From Puccinia triticina (lineage: Eukaryota; Basidiomycota; Pucciniomycetes; Pucciniales; Pucciniaceae): DNA of 64,000 nt. Of this stretch, positions 11,472-23,500 are shown piece by piece. Position numbers and translations under genes: made by a program. Below the pieces are notes generated by a model. The model was not told the origin of the DNA and did no database searches. It worked only from the letters and a program-made list of their open reading frames with translations. Location of the stretch: contig NC_070566.1 in assembly GCF_026914185.1 (NCBI RefSeq), positions 1,550,001-1,614,000 on the forward strand. The letters are read 5' to 3'. Position 1 is the stretch's first letter, and each line of letters starts with the position of its first letter.

Positions 11472-13540
11472 AATGGCTAGAATACTATGTAAAAGGGATG
11501 GAAGAATGGTTGAATTCAATCCTGGCTTTTCTATTGTGCAGTTCATCTAGAGACCACTTCACATAGATCAGCCACTCATTTGTGGTTTTGTTTTTGTTTT
11601 GGCAATTTCCAGATGCATACACCATGGGAGTTTGCTCAGCACTTGCGTGCAAGTGCCATCTCTGAACTTGGTCATAGATTTGGTTGGATCTCATTTAGAT
11701 GCTGGTTTGAAGACAAATTTGATGTCTGCCACAAAATATCCTGAAATGAGCTGGAACAATACTTGATGTATTGTGTAAAATTTATGCCATACCTATGCTG
11801 AAAACAAGGCCAATTTAATGATAAGATTTAATTTATCCTCAATCTTTACCAAAGTTCCTCATGTTTTGAAGATCATGATTTTTGACTTCTTTTTGAACCC
11901 ATACCCTGTTGGTTTCTCAAAAACTATCTTAATATTTATTTTCAGGGAACACACCAAAAAGCTGCCAGTTTTTCTTAAATTGTTTCTATTATAAATGGTT
12001 AAAACTCATGATGGAGTAGAGTGAGACTCTGGGAGGTCTGATGTTGCCATGGTACTATGGTTTTACTTTAGCTGCCATTGGCTGAGGGGCAAACTGTCAC
12101 ACAAATGTGTAACGTGTGCGGGCTTGTGTGAAACATTGTGTCACACAAACGTACGCGCACACGTTTGTGTGACACACTGTTCAACAAACAACCATAGCAC
12201 GCCACGCTGAGTGCCCCTGCAATATCAGGGGCTTTGGAGAATCCTTTAAAAATTTATCTGATTTTCAGTCATCTGTACACAAATCCCTTTGAGGAGATTT
12301 TCTGAAGTATTCACAAACCCCCTGTAGCCTGAGGCTCCCCTGGACTTGTCCCAGAAATCAAACTCCCTTGGGATAAAATTCAGCAGCTGAAGAATGTGTA
12401 ACATAAATTTACACATGCATGCTAGTGCGTCACATTTTTAATCACTGAGCCAAGTGATGCCAAGCTGAGTGCACATGCAGCACCAAGGGCTTAGATGGAC
12501 CCTTCACAAATTCCATGTAATTTTAAGCAATATGTACAAAAATAATTTCAGGGAGATTTTATGAAGTCATACCCAACTCCTGGTTAATCCAAGGTTTTTT
12601 CCCCTGGACTTGTGCCTTAACTTTAAATATGTTGCAAAAAATTTCAGCAACTGGAGAATGTGTCACACAAATTTACATGTGCATATCTTTGTGACACACT
12701 AACATATATTGAGCTTCTTGCAATTTATGATAAGCACATGATAAATTGAAATATATCATTCCTGTGGAAAATCCCTTGTTTCCACCAAGTATTTGATATT
12801 GCTTTGCAAGGAAGTTTCAAATCTGTTCTAAAATAGTTCCAATAATACATAGAGTCAAGTTGAATCAAAACCCATTCCAACATTCCTTAAGCTCAATTGA
12901 GCATCATCTCAACATAAATTCATCATAACTTGAGCATTTTATGAGGTTAATGTTCCAGGATATATCTAACAGGGTTCTTAAAAAGTATTGTGTGATGGCA
13001 CTTGCATGCAAGTGCCAAGCAAACTCCCATGGTGATATGCACATGGAACTGTTTTAAAATTCTCCAATTTCACCCTATTGTATGTGCGTGCAATGGGGTC
13101 ACAAATGGAGGAAAATAATTCCCTCAGATTCATGGGAGTTTTGTGGAATTGCATTCAAATAAGGGCTAGAATACTATGTAAAAGGGGCGGAAAACTAGTT
13201 GAAGTCAAGATTGCCTTTTCTGTGCTGGATCTAAAGGTTAAAAATTCTTCACAAAGATCAGCCTCCTATTTGTTTTTTTGTCTTTGCTTTTGAAATTTCC
13301 AGATGCATATGCACATGGACCTGTTTTACATTTTTCCAATGTCAACCTATTGTAAGCGCATAAAATGGGGTGACAACTGGAGAGAAGTTATTCCCTCAAT
13401 TTCATGGTAGTGCTGAATTCAGGACTTTCTTTCATTTGCCGTAGTTCATATAGAGGTCCCAACAGCTTTACACAAATCAGCCACTTCATTGCATTTTTGT
13501 TCATGTTTTTGCAAATTCCAGATTTATATGCACATGAATC
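11472..13540 (+). repeat. three diverged direct copies of a ~220-bp repeat, interspersed
   Basis: Copies near 11472-11690, 13160-13310 and 13400-13540 share GGCTAGAATACTATGTAAAA, a CACAxAGATCAGCC core and a TTCCAGATGCATATGCAC end. A TTGCATGCAAGTGCC motif lies beside the first and near 13000. No coding sense is evident. Confidence 0.55.
12195..12700 (+). repeat. two tandem ~260-bp units
   Basis: Units at about 12200-12435 and 12460-12695 align end to end: GCTGAGTG at the start, CCCTGGACTTGT in the middle and ATGTGTCACACAAATTTACA-like ends. The block is preceded by dense TGTGTCACACAAA / GTGTGACACA palindromes at 12095-12180. Confidence 0.6.
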
Positions 13541-13667
13541 TGTTTTGCATTTTGTCAATGTCACCCTATTGTTTGAGCGTAGAATAAGTTTAAAACTGTA
13601 GGGCTAGAACACCAGAGAAACACACCAGGACCAATTGAAGTAAATGAAAAGCAACACCCAGCGGCAA

Positions 13668-14072
13668 CAATGGGTAGTTAGAATACGCTATGATAACCGC
13701 CGTTATCTGTGTAGCATAAAACTTGCCGTTACTACACTCAGGAGTTATTGGTATCAGTAACAACTGGTTTAAATACTGGGCCCGTATTGTAACAGGCCAG
13801 AATTTCTGATGTGTAACTTGCATTACTAGTAATGTAACACAAAACACTGGATAACAAGATAAAGAGGGGCAAATGGCCCCCTCTGACTAAGGAAATTTCC
13901 AATCTCTTCCACTCTGTACCAGCAGATATTTTAACAGATATCAAATAACAAGTTTCTTCAAATTGCAATATTGTAACACACTTTTGTTACGGTTAACAGT
14001 AACATTAACAAGCAAAAAATTGTTACAGTATTGGTACATTAACAATAACCATACTTTGCCTAACCACCATTG
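13668..14072. mobile_element. 405-bp TIR element (CAATGG...CCATTG)
   Basis: The left end CAATGGGTAGTTAG is answered by CTAACCACCATTG at the right end. Flanks CCAGCGGCAA (13658-13667) and CCAGCGGTAA (14073-14082) are a 10-bp near-identical duplication, which may be read as 8 bp plus two chance bases. It is full of TAACAGTAAC-type motifs and has no coding capacity. hAT or Mutator origin cannot be decided. Confidence 0.65.
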
Positions 14073-14239
14073 CCAGCGGTAAGCACACATTTGTGCTCTG
14101 CAGATCAGAAGGGAAAGAAATCTTTGAACCACTTCTTTAGCACTCTGGGTAGGAGCAGGAAATCAAAATTTAGTCCAAATTACATTGGAATAGTATATGA
14201 TATTGTGATGAGTGTCTGCCATTAGATTTAAACTTAATA

Positions 14240-14520
14240 TTTATACAAACAATGTTCTCTAAGCTAAACTACGCTACAGGGCTGCTTAGTGTTGGCAGAT
14301 CCACGCCAACTGTGGCCCTTTTTTCTGTAGTGTTAGCAGCCACCACCCCCACTATTCTACAGCACTTTCAGCGGCAAAAAAGGCCAAAATGACTCTAAAG
14401 TGCTGTAGTGCATCATTGCGGGTGCTTTTCAGTGGCCTGCCTGCCTAGGGTTAGCACAAAGATAGATCAATTCTGCTAAACTACACTGATTTGTAGTGGA
14501 ACTGAGCTACACCACCCTAA
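14240..14520. repeat. decayed relative of the GCTACGCTA element
   Basis: CTAAACTACGCTACAG near the left and CTGCTAAACTACACTG near the right, with GCTGTAGTG and CTACAGCAC palindromes between, echo the element at 44908-45496. No clear ends are left. Confidence 0.35.
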
Positions 14521-14689
14521 TGGATACATTGTTCCACTTGAGTTATACAGTGGTTACAGAGATGTTTTATTGCTTTGTTCCAGTTTAGTTACAATTGATT
14601 TGCAGATGAGTTCCAGCTGAGTTTAGGATAATTTATGTATAGTTGTATATCATTTCATGTTTGATTATAAATATGTTGTAGTAGACATT

Positions 14690-14885
14690 GACAGCTCAAG
14701 ACAACCCCTCACAGGAATGGCCACTGAGCGGTCAGTTTGTGACAAATTTAATTGAAAAAATATGTACAAGAAAGCTGAGAGTCAGGGCTACAACATGGTA
14801 TAGGTGGCTTTGAATTTTATGCTGAGAGAAATGAGTAAAAGAGATGTAAACACAAAAATCCGGATTTTCTGTGTAAATGTCTCTC
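14690..14885 (+). repeat. dispersed repeat B, uninterrupted copy
   Basis: The inverted counterpart is 29475-29660 plus 30563 onward. Shared marks: CTCAAGACAACCCCT, ACCATGTTGTAGCCCTGA (inverted here), AAAAGAGATGTAAACACAAA. This copy keeps the site that holds a 0.9-kb insertion in the other copy. Confidence 0.65.
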
Positions 14886-14984
14886 AGCCTCAGGCCAAGT
14901 ATGGGAAATTAGTCCTAAGCCTCTCTGAGGAGGCGCAAAGAAGCTTGTTTATGGCTGCCAACTGCCGCAGCTCCCATACCCTAG

Positions 14985-15110
14985 GGAGAGCGGATACCCG
15001 CTGGATTCTGCCGGAATCTCAGACATCCGCATCCGCTGGCGGGTACCCGAGGGCCTCCAGCGGATAGCAGATACCCGCAACGGGTTCCGTGCGCCCATCT
15101 CTAGTGCCGG
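14985..15110. mobile_element. one end of a hAT-like element with GCGGATACCCGC motifs
   Basis: Several GCGGATACCCGC and GCGGGTACCCG motifs end in GTGCGCCCATCTCTAG. Read inversely this starts CTAGAGATGGGCGCACGG, a hAT-type end. The opposite end is not recognisable. Confidence 0.4.
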
Positions 15111-15815
15111 GTGCCAGGTACCAGTCAACATTCTCTAATATGCACCAAGCCAGCTAGTTATTGTCAGCTGGATTGTCCGCTGGAGCACCACCTAGATTGC
15201 CAGCTGGAGTGCTAATTGGCCAGCTGAATGCCCAGAAAAGTTGTGTGGGTGAATTGTCACCATGTTGCATGTGGTGTCAGCATAGCTGACCAGGTTGTGA
15301 GTTTGACTCTCACCAGACACATCTTCATTTTACAGTATCTCAAATGGTACAAAAGGGTTGCTACATGGCTTTCTTCTCTTTTCTTTTGACAACCTGCAGA
15401 CAATCATAACTGCTGCTGTGGCACCATCTTATCTTAAGATATGTTCATGGTTTTGTTTTTGCAGTGGCTGTGCATTCAAATTGAAACTTGGTTGAGATAT
15501 GTAACCCATCAGCCAGGTCTGAGGAACAACACCACTAGCTTCCTCAGACTTTCCAGATGTCCACTAGTGACAATTGGGCAAGTCTTTCTCGTATGTTTGT
15601 GTAGTGCAAAATATCTTGACCAAATCTCCTCAATTCTTCTGCGGTTAAGGCCAGTCACTTCACCCTGAGTATGAATGAAGTTGTATGCCAATCTACACAA
15701 ACTCCATGATCTTTTATGAGATAAGCCTAAGATTTGTTTCAGATAAATAAAAAAGGAGGGGGATGAGGTAGTGTAAAGATACAATTGATTATAATAAAAA
15801 CAACTCGTTCTGACC

Positions 15816-15817
<2 letters not shown>

Positions 15818-15846
<29 letters not shown>
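15818..15846. repeat. (ATC)n microsatellite
   Basis: About nine to ten ATC units lie just beyond the 3' end of the sorting-nexin gene. Confidence 0.85.
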
Positions 15847-15847
<1 letters not shown>

Positions 15848-15975
15848 CAACAAAACCAGGGCCTCTTCCTGTTTCTCCGCCCCCCTTCTCTTGGCAAAAA
15901 AATAGGAAGGGAAGGAAGTACTTTTGACATCGTCATAAAAAATTAAATCGGGATTAAGTATCGACTCGAATCCGT

Positions 15976-17974
15976 TCAAACTAGCCACCAAGAGGAGAAA
16001 AAGCAAGAGAGTAAGAAACGGGATATACAGAATATGAGCAAAACAAAGGGGCGTACGAAAGGGATCATGTTTTCCCAATCCTGGATCGACTTCTTGTACA
16101 TGGAAATGTTCCCATCGGCCAAATCGTTCAAGATTTCTTTCAGTTCGACGGCTTTCGAGTCCTGGAACACCTTGAATTCTTTGATGACTTCTTGGTTGAA
16201 TTGGTCTGACGTTTCGTGGGCCGAAGTGACCGCCTCTTGCAGCTATAAAGCCAGCCAGCCAGCCAGCCAACCAACCACAAACAAACAAACAAACAAACAA
16301 ACAGCCCCCACAAAAACAAAACATGAGTTTGATTAGTTGGAAGTGTGGGAAGGGAGCAGCTGAGAGTAGGGACAAACGTCTTTGATCTTGCCGTCCAGCT
16401 TATGGATCTTGGCTTCCCGACTCGTATCAGTCTCAGCTCCACTCCGAATAAACTCGAGCTTCTCCTTCAAGTAGGAAGAGATGCCCATATTAGTCGAGAA
16501 GCCGGCCGCGATCCGGTCTCGCTCGGTAGTCAGATTAGAGAGGTAGGAGGAGAGGTCCTCGAAGTCGAGCTGTTTCTGGTCCCGTAACTTCAACACGTTC
16601 CTGAAACTGTCCGAATAGTTGATCAACGAGACTAGCTTCGTCAACAGTGGCGTCGTCGTCGTCGTGTTCTGAAATTCAGACTGTTTTATTAATAAAATAG
16701 GAACATCATCTTGGGGTTCGGTGTGGCGTGGACTTACTAAGTCGCGTAAGCCGATGCTGTAGTCTAGTAAGGCTGATTCGAAGCGGGAGAGCGGATCGGT
16801 GATCCCAGATTCGAGGAATCCTAAGCCTTGGAAAGACGCGGCGAGGTCTTCGTAGTCGCTAGCCAAGTCTGAGGAAAGTAGATCACGGGAGATAAGTACT
16901 CAGGGTGAGTTATCAAGAGGGAAGATAGAGAGACAGACCAGTGATGCGAGTCTTGGACCTTCCTTCGATGCGTTCGATAGCGACCAGGCGTTCCTCGAAG
17001 CGTTCGAGCCCGTCTCTGATCTCGAGGAACCTTTCGTCGGGCTTGCGGACCTTGGAGAAGGCGTTGAGCAGGGTGTCGGAGGCCATCTCGAGCAGCGTTG
17101 CCGGGGCTTCCGGGACGGGCGGATGGGCCAGATGGGTGTGCATGTCCACGTTCCATTGGGTGGACTCGATAAACGAGCGCAGCAGCTTCGACCGCGATAG
17201 CGTCGGATGCCGCGCTAATCTCTGCATGAATCTCTCCAACCTGTGCTCATCAATTATTGGCCGTCAGTTCGTGTTGAGTTCGGTTTCCTGTCCTATTCGA
17301 TCATTATTCCTTGAGAAATATCCACGTACCCGCTCCGACGCCGCTCTACAAAGTCGGGGCTGAATCGATCACCAGTGACGTATTCTGCGTGACAGGTGTT
17401 TGAAGATCAGTTATTTCATTGGAGATTCTTCGGTTTAGGATGATAGATGGGAGACTGACTCAATCTGGATTTATCGGGGAGCGGAGGAACGACGGAGGCA
17501 GGAAAGTCCTTGACGAGGTGGTCATGAAGGAAGACGAAGTCTTGGAACCGTCTTCTTGAGGAGGGGTTTGGGGATTGAAAGATAGGCAGATCGGTCTGCG
17601 AAGGGGAGCATCAGTATCTGATCGAGAAGTGCTTCAGCGCTGTGTATATATACCTGGGCAGAGACGAGATAGGAGACAAAGCTGTCTTTTGTTCCTTCGA
17701 GTTCGCGCACGGGCAGCTTGACATGGAGGGTGAGGAGTGCGTTTGGTTGGGGGTCTTCTGGGATGAGGTTTCCGGTGGAGTGTCTCCTGCTTGACTGGCT
17801 GTTATTGCTGGTGGTGGCGGTGGTCTGGTGGGGCTGTTCTGAGGCAAGGTCCTGGTGGGTGGGGTAGTGGATGGGTTCCTGCTGGTAGAGGTGGTTGCTG
17901 GTCTGCGGGTGTTCGTTTGGCTTGGCGTCGTCCTCCCAGCTCACCGAGGCGAATGTGTCGTCCTCATCCAGCAT
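15976..17974 (-). CDS. SNX4: Sorting nexin-4 (PX-BAR protein, SNX4/ATG24 type)
   Basis: Exons from the start: 17974-17654, 17595-17460, 17384-17330, 17240-16939, 16868-16738, 16668-16378, 16242-15976, giving about 500 residues. After an acidic, Ser/Gln-rich N-terminus comes a PX domain (about residues 75-190) with RRRFQDF at 121-127, the PPLPDK loop at 144-149 and YVTGDRF. This is the surface that binds phosphatidylinositol 3-phosphate. Residues from about 240 are helical and BAR-like (LERFEERL, LVSLINYSDSFRNVLKLRDQ, MYKKSIQDWENMIP). SNX4/Atg24 proteins recycle cargo from endosomes and serve selective autophagy on membranes. The last few residues are uncertain: the frame runs to a stop at 15976, but a donor right after MIPF could instead splice to a short final exon ending at 15954. 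Neighbouring genes are on the same strand but functionally unrelated. Confidence 0.92.
16248..16305. repeat. (CCAG)n and (AAAC)n microsatellites in an SNX4 intron
   Basis: Five CCAG units, then CCAA units, then six or so AAAC units, located in the last intron of the sorting-nexin gene next to its acceptor. Length change here could affect splicing of the final exon. Confidence 0.85.
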
Positions 17975-18299
17975 CCTGCGTGCTCCGTTCGTTTGCTCTT
18001 TAGTTTTCTTGACTGGCTGATGCGATGTGATGCGATGCGATGTGATGTGGTTGGTGGTCGGCCAAGTCTGTCACAGCACTCCAGCACGGCCAACTGTCCC
18101 CTGCGACCCCATCCTCGCTCCCTCAGAGTCAAGACCAACCAGAATACCTCAGCTGTCATCCCAGGTCTATTTTCAATCACTCCAGATTGTATACATAGTC
18201 CTCAGAGGCTCAGTGTGCAGTTCTTTCGTGATCCAAGTAATACATACCACCTGCTGATGGTTTCCCAAAAGAAATAAGCTGTACACTAACGGGGGGCAA

Positions 18300-18614
18300 A
18301 ACACAAGCAATTATTGATGTTCAAAGTTGATATCCTAAAATCATAACACTTTCGGGTGATGATTTTCTACATGTACATGTTATTGGGATGTATGGGTGGT
18401 ACATGTTTATTTCAGCTGGGAAGTTTATTGGCGGTTTGTGATTTTATGATTTCATGATGGGAGTCAACTTCGAGACCCTAATTGATATTTTTTTCATCCA
18501 TCAAGAATACACAAGCAAATACGACTCTCCTGATCACGATTGTTTTTTTTTTCTCCTCTACACAAGCAAATCAGATTCTGCTGATCATCATTGTTTTTTT
18601 TTTCTCCTTCTGCC
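18300..18614. repeat. spacer with a ~51-bp tandem duplication
   Basis: Around 18508-18607 the block CACAAGCAAAT...TGATCA...ATTG followed by ten T and CTCCT occurs twice. The rest of the 640-bp spacer between the hydrolase stop and the sorting-nexin start shows nothing else. Confidence 0.6.
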
Positions 18615-20212
18615 TTATTCTTGAACGAAATCGACGACGATCTGGATGAATTCATTAGGTTTTTCAGCATGGACTGTCAAAGCCAAGAGAACCGCCAACC
18701 GCCAAAAACGCGAATGAACAACAACAAAAAACACGCGAGTGCATGGTGAGTGAGAGCAGAACAAGCAGGAAGAGTATTTGGGGAGAGAAAAGAGGACTGA
18801 CCCCAATGATCGGTGTCAAGAACAACGAGCTTATGGCCCTTAAAGAAAGCAGCAATAGCCGGGATGTTATACTTATTGATATATTTACTACGCGCGCCTT
18901 TGATGAACAGCGACGGTTTCTCGAACCGGACAGGCGCTTCTTGAGGCGAGTCGGGGCCACTGGAGGGCGGAAGCGCGAAGGGGAAGTCTCCGACTTGGTT
19001 GCTCGACAGCTGCGCCTCAAGCACCTCGACCGGCAGTCTGATCTCGAACTTCGGCCCTCCTGCTTCCGAGGCCCCCCTCTCGACGGGCTTGAGATTGGTC
19101 AACAGGAATTGTCGTCGACCGAGGTCCTGCAAAACAAAAATTGGCAAACGGATTAATTTCCTCCCCACTTCTATGTCTCCTTCAAATCGGGGTGATTATG
19201 ATCATCATGAGCAATTAGCGGAATATATCCACACCGGTTCGTATTTGGTTAAGATCTCATCCGCTTGCTTCCGACTCGAAACGCAGCTCGAATTGATTTC
19301 CTTGAACCCGTCGATGTAAACTTGGAAGCTCTCTGAGATTGGTCCTTTAGCAGGCGAGATATCGACGGCGATCAACTTGTCGATCAGTTTCGAGTCTGCT
19401 TCGTGTGGGCTGATTGAGCTCTCTAAAGCCAGACTCATCGCTACTTTTCCACCCCTGTTAAACAATCAGCAATTTCAGTTATACTCCCACTCCGTATTCT
19501 ATCTTTCTTTGATTCTGGACCATCATTCGTGCTGTCTTACATTGAATGCCCGATTAGGATAACGTTTCTCAGGTTGTTCGTGGTTATGAAGTGCTTGATA
19601 TCGCTTGAATAATCCAGGTATGAAGTGAATCCAGGGGTTGCTTGACTTTCGCCATGATTTCTCAAGTCCTGTTATCACAAGAGAAGAACAAAAAAAATGG
19701 TGGGGTAAATGTCCAGAGGCTGCAACTCCTTCGAGAAAAGGAAAAAGAGAATTACGAACTCAATTGAAAAGTAGGAGTCGACATACCAGAGTATAGACGG
19801 TTTTCAGAGTAGCTTGAGATAGCCGTTTAGCGAGACTTCTCCAATTCTGTTTGGAGCCGAACAAGCCGTGTAAGATGATAATAGGCGAATGTCGATCTGC
19901 ATCACCAGAGGTCTGGGGAGGCTCGAATTTCTCGGAGGATGGCAAGATTGGAGTTGAGGCTGAGGGGGAGGCACTGAAGCTTCTAGTCGTACGAAGGAAA
20001 GGGTGGACTCCAGCTGGGATATCATTCTTCGTTAACGATTGACGTCCATTCGAACCGCATGATGAGTTCCTGATCTCGTTCCAGCTTGGCCGTGCTTCTG
20101 TCCGATCGGCCGGTAATCCTGCTCGCCTGTGACTGAGTGATGCTGCTTGAATGCTCAGCGTCCGTCGAACAGTGCCCCCGACGATCGGCTTCGCGAGCCT
20201 ATCGATAAGCAT
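18615..20212 (-). CDS. Mitochondrial alpha/beta hydrolase, ABHD11/IMO32-EAT1 type
   Basis: Exons 20212-19787, 19668-19541, 19454-19235, 19126-18802 and 18673-18615 join to 385 residues. The first ~110 residues are Arg/Ser-rich without acids at the start (MLIDRLAKPIVGGTVRRTLS), typical of a mitochondrial presequence. Then come ILHGLFGSKQNW (oxyanion loop), DLRNHGES (143-150), the nucleophile elbow GHSMGGK with Ser184, and VHAEKP near the C-terminus with the likely catalytic His368. These motifs and their spacing fit the ABHD11 group, which includes yeast Imo32 and the Eat1 alcohol acetyltransferases. The reaction could be ester hydrolysis, thioesterase or alcohol acyl transfer; the sequence does not decide. 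All joints keep frame. The gene lies 387 bp downstream of the PRP16 stop, same strand. Confidence 0.93.
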
Positions 20213-20599
20213 CGTCTTCTGTCTTCTTTTTTGATGTTTTCTGAGGAGGTCGGTGTCAGACGTGCGTAGGGCTTAAGGTGAACAATTGCGAACTTCGGCT
20301 CGACGATGGTCCAGCTAGGTCGCTCAGACACGGGATGTATAAAAATAATTTCACCAACACCCTGCATTTCTACTTCAGAGCTCATACTAAAAAAGAGGTG
20401 TTGTGCGATCATCGTTGCAGATTGTGCAAAACAATTCATTCATCAACGACTAGAGACGTCGATCAAATGTAGGGGAGTCCCAAACGGGACACTGATGAAA
20501 ATTTACAGATGGTCAAGCAATATGAGACAACATGACGCCCACAAGGAATCGAGGAAGAGGAATCTCGTGGATGCAGAAAAAAGAAGGAAAGATAGTCGA

Positions 20600-23500
20600 T
20601 CACATCCCAAATCTTCTCGGAGTTCGACGAGGCGTGAGACCGCTACCAGACAACCTCGCCAGCTGAGGTCCCCCGACGCCCAAGATCCGAGGAGTCTGAC
20701 AGGCCATCAGCTTGGCTTTCCTGAGCTCTTCCATCTCAGACTCTTTCCGCTTCCGGTCGCTGTCCATCTCCATCTGAAGTTCGGTCTGTTTGTTGAACTT
20801 CTCGTCTGCTGCCCTTCGCTCCCGCTCCGTGAAATGTTGCTCTCGTACCCTGTTTATCATCCACAAATACAGTTGGGTTGGTTGTCAAACTTCCAAAAAA
20901 AAAAAAAAAAAAAAAACCTTGTTATCTGTGGAAATGGCTTACGAAAAGAATGCCGGTCCGAGCTCCGCCAACCAATAAGGATCTACAGAGGTAACACCTG
21001 GAAAAAAAGAAAAGGGGGAAGGTTAATTGTCATTATGGCGATGCGGCAATTGCAAGGGAGGGACAATCTCTTACATTGCATGTATTCTTTGCTGGTGAGA
21101 ATAAGCTCATGATACACCACGTAATCCGGCAAGAAGCCTAGTCCATATAAGGCACTGGTTGGATGCAGCTGCATGGGGACACCTGTTCGACAATTCTGGT
21201 ATTCGCCTATCCCTTTGACTCGGGCCGCTTGATGGAAATAACCCGCACAGATACATTTACTGCCGCAGATGTTTCACAATTGTCAACACACTAACGATCG
21301 TTTTCTTTCATAGTGGTCGTGGTCGGTTGGAAGGACTTACCGGATAATATCCCAATCTGTTCCACAAGCTATGACCTCCAACTTCTGCACTTTCATAATA
21401 TCCACCAATTGCTCCCGCACCTCACGAGCCTTCCTCAACAGCTTGGGATGTAAGAAATGCTTGCTCGCCCAAATGTCGTTAAATCTGGATGGATTCCAAA
21501 ATCAGCGCCCATGATGTGAACGGAATGTCGATAGGTTAATCACGAACCCATTATTCTGCCATTGGGTGTAAGTGTTAAGAAGTGTCAAATGATCTGACTC
21601 CGGAACCTAGAATCGATGAACAACAAAAAATGGTGAGATCCAATGAACGATCTGACCAGTGCAACTTCAGCGAGAAAACTACACACGAAGAACTTTTCAC
21701 GAGCGGCGTCACTTTCTTCAGCTCGTTCCTTGGGTCTATAGAAGACCGAAGGGACAGACAGCATAGATACGATAGTCACCATCTCTGCCGAACATTTATA
21801 TTCGACTGAGGTCAGTAGCATCTTAGCAAGAGAGGGTTCCATCGGGACTAATGACGACAAAAAATAACATGGGTGGTTAGTTTTCAACGGCAAGAGTGAT
21901 AGAGTAGAATGGAAGGAGACATACAATCTGACATTTTCCTGCCTTCTGGGGTCAATTCGCCCACATTGTCTAGTGCTCCTAACGTCCACAACTGATACAT
22001 CGAGCTGCAAAATGCAAAGGTGAGCATGTTATGCAAGGTTTGCCGAACAGCGGCCATGTCTTACTTGAGAATATTTTCCTGAGGCGGTGGATCCATGAAA
22101 TTGAACTCGAGCAGGTTTTTCACTCCCAAAGATTTCAACAGAAGCACCGTATTGGCCAAGTTGGTTCGTTGGATCTCAGGTATCGTGCTGGGAAAAAGCT
22201 CGTCCCTGAAGGCTTGTTCTGTGTACAGCCGATAACAAGTGCTTGAAGAGACAGTATGATCAGAACTGGACTAGCAACTACTCCACAACATCACTGACCA
22301 TGGCACTTACCCACTCCCCGTCCTACCGGCTCGTCCAGATCGTTGGTTGGCATTGGCTTGGCTGATTGGGGTGATTTGCAGGGCATCCATCCCAACACGG
22401 GGATTGTAAACCTTCAGCTTACTGAATCCCGAATCGATGACATACATGATCCCATCGACTGTCAGGGACGTTTCAGCAATGTTGGTGGCCACGATGCATT
22501 TCCGTCGACCATCTTGGGTAGATTCGAAAATTTTTGCTTGGAGATCTGCTGGCATCTGCGAGTATATAGGAAGAACCGCAATAGAGGGCGGACTGTCCAA
22601 TTGCTTGATTCGATCTAGCAAACAGGTGCATACCGGTCAAAACCTATAAAACAGCAGACTAATTCTTAGGGGACGTCCTTACCTTTGATAACTTGGCAAG
22701 TCACTTCAATGTCCTCCTGACCCGTCATAAAAATCAAAATATCACCAGGAGGCGACGACAGATGTATCTGGAGCGCTTGCTTCACGGCACTATCCACATA
22801 ATCTTCACAGGGCGTTTTGCTGAACAAAATGTCTACCGGGAATGTACGACCAGGAATGGTAAAGTCGGGAGCATCGTCAAAGAAGCGCGAAAACTAGATA
22901 AAGCGGATATACCATAAGTTCCAACGAGATCGCCTGAAAAGAAAGAGATGAATACTGACCTTTTCAGCGTTCATTGTAGCCGAAGTAACAATCAGCTTCA
23001 GGTCCCGGCGTCTAGAAAGAACTGTCCACGATAATGATTAGTATCGATCAATTCGACGTGATTGACGACTAAATGACCAACTTTTTCGCAGGAGTCCCAT
23101 CAAAACGTCAGTCGAGAGTGATCGCTCATGGGCTTCATCAAGAATGATGACACTGTAGCGGTCTAAATCGCCTTCGTTCAGAGACTCTCTCAACAAGACT
23201 CCGTCTGTCATAACTGATGCAAGAGAGGCAGAGCTAGGATGAGTACGATGATCGCAGGGACAAGGGTAGAGGAACCTTACATTTAACCACAGTTTTGTCT
23301 GATGTACAATCCTCAAATCGAATGGCATACCCAACTTCCTCCCCCAATACACACTAAGGACCACATAAATTAGCAGGGTAGTTGCTGATTGCACAAAAAA
23401 ACGGAGACTGACCTCCATTTCTTCGCTGACACGCTTCGCAACACTCATAGCGGCCACTCGCCTGGGTTGTGTACAGCCCACAATTCCATACTTGGTATAA

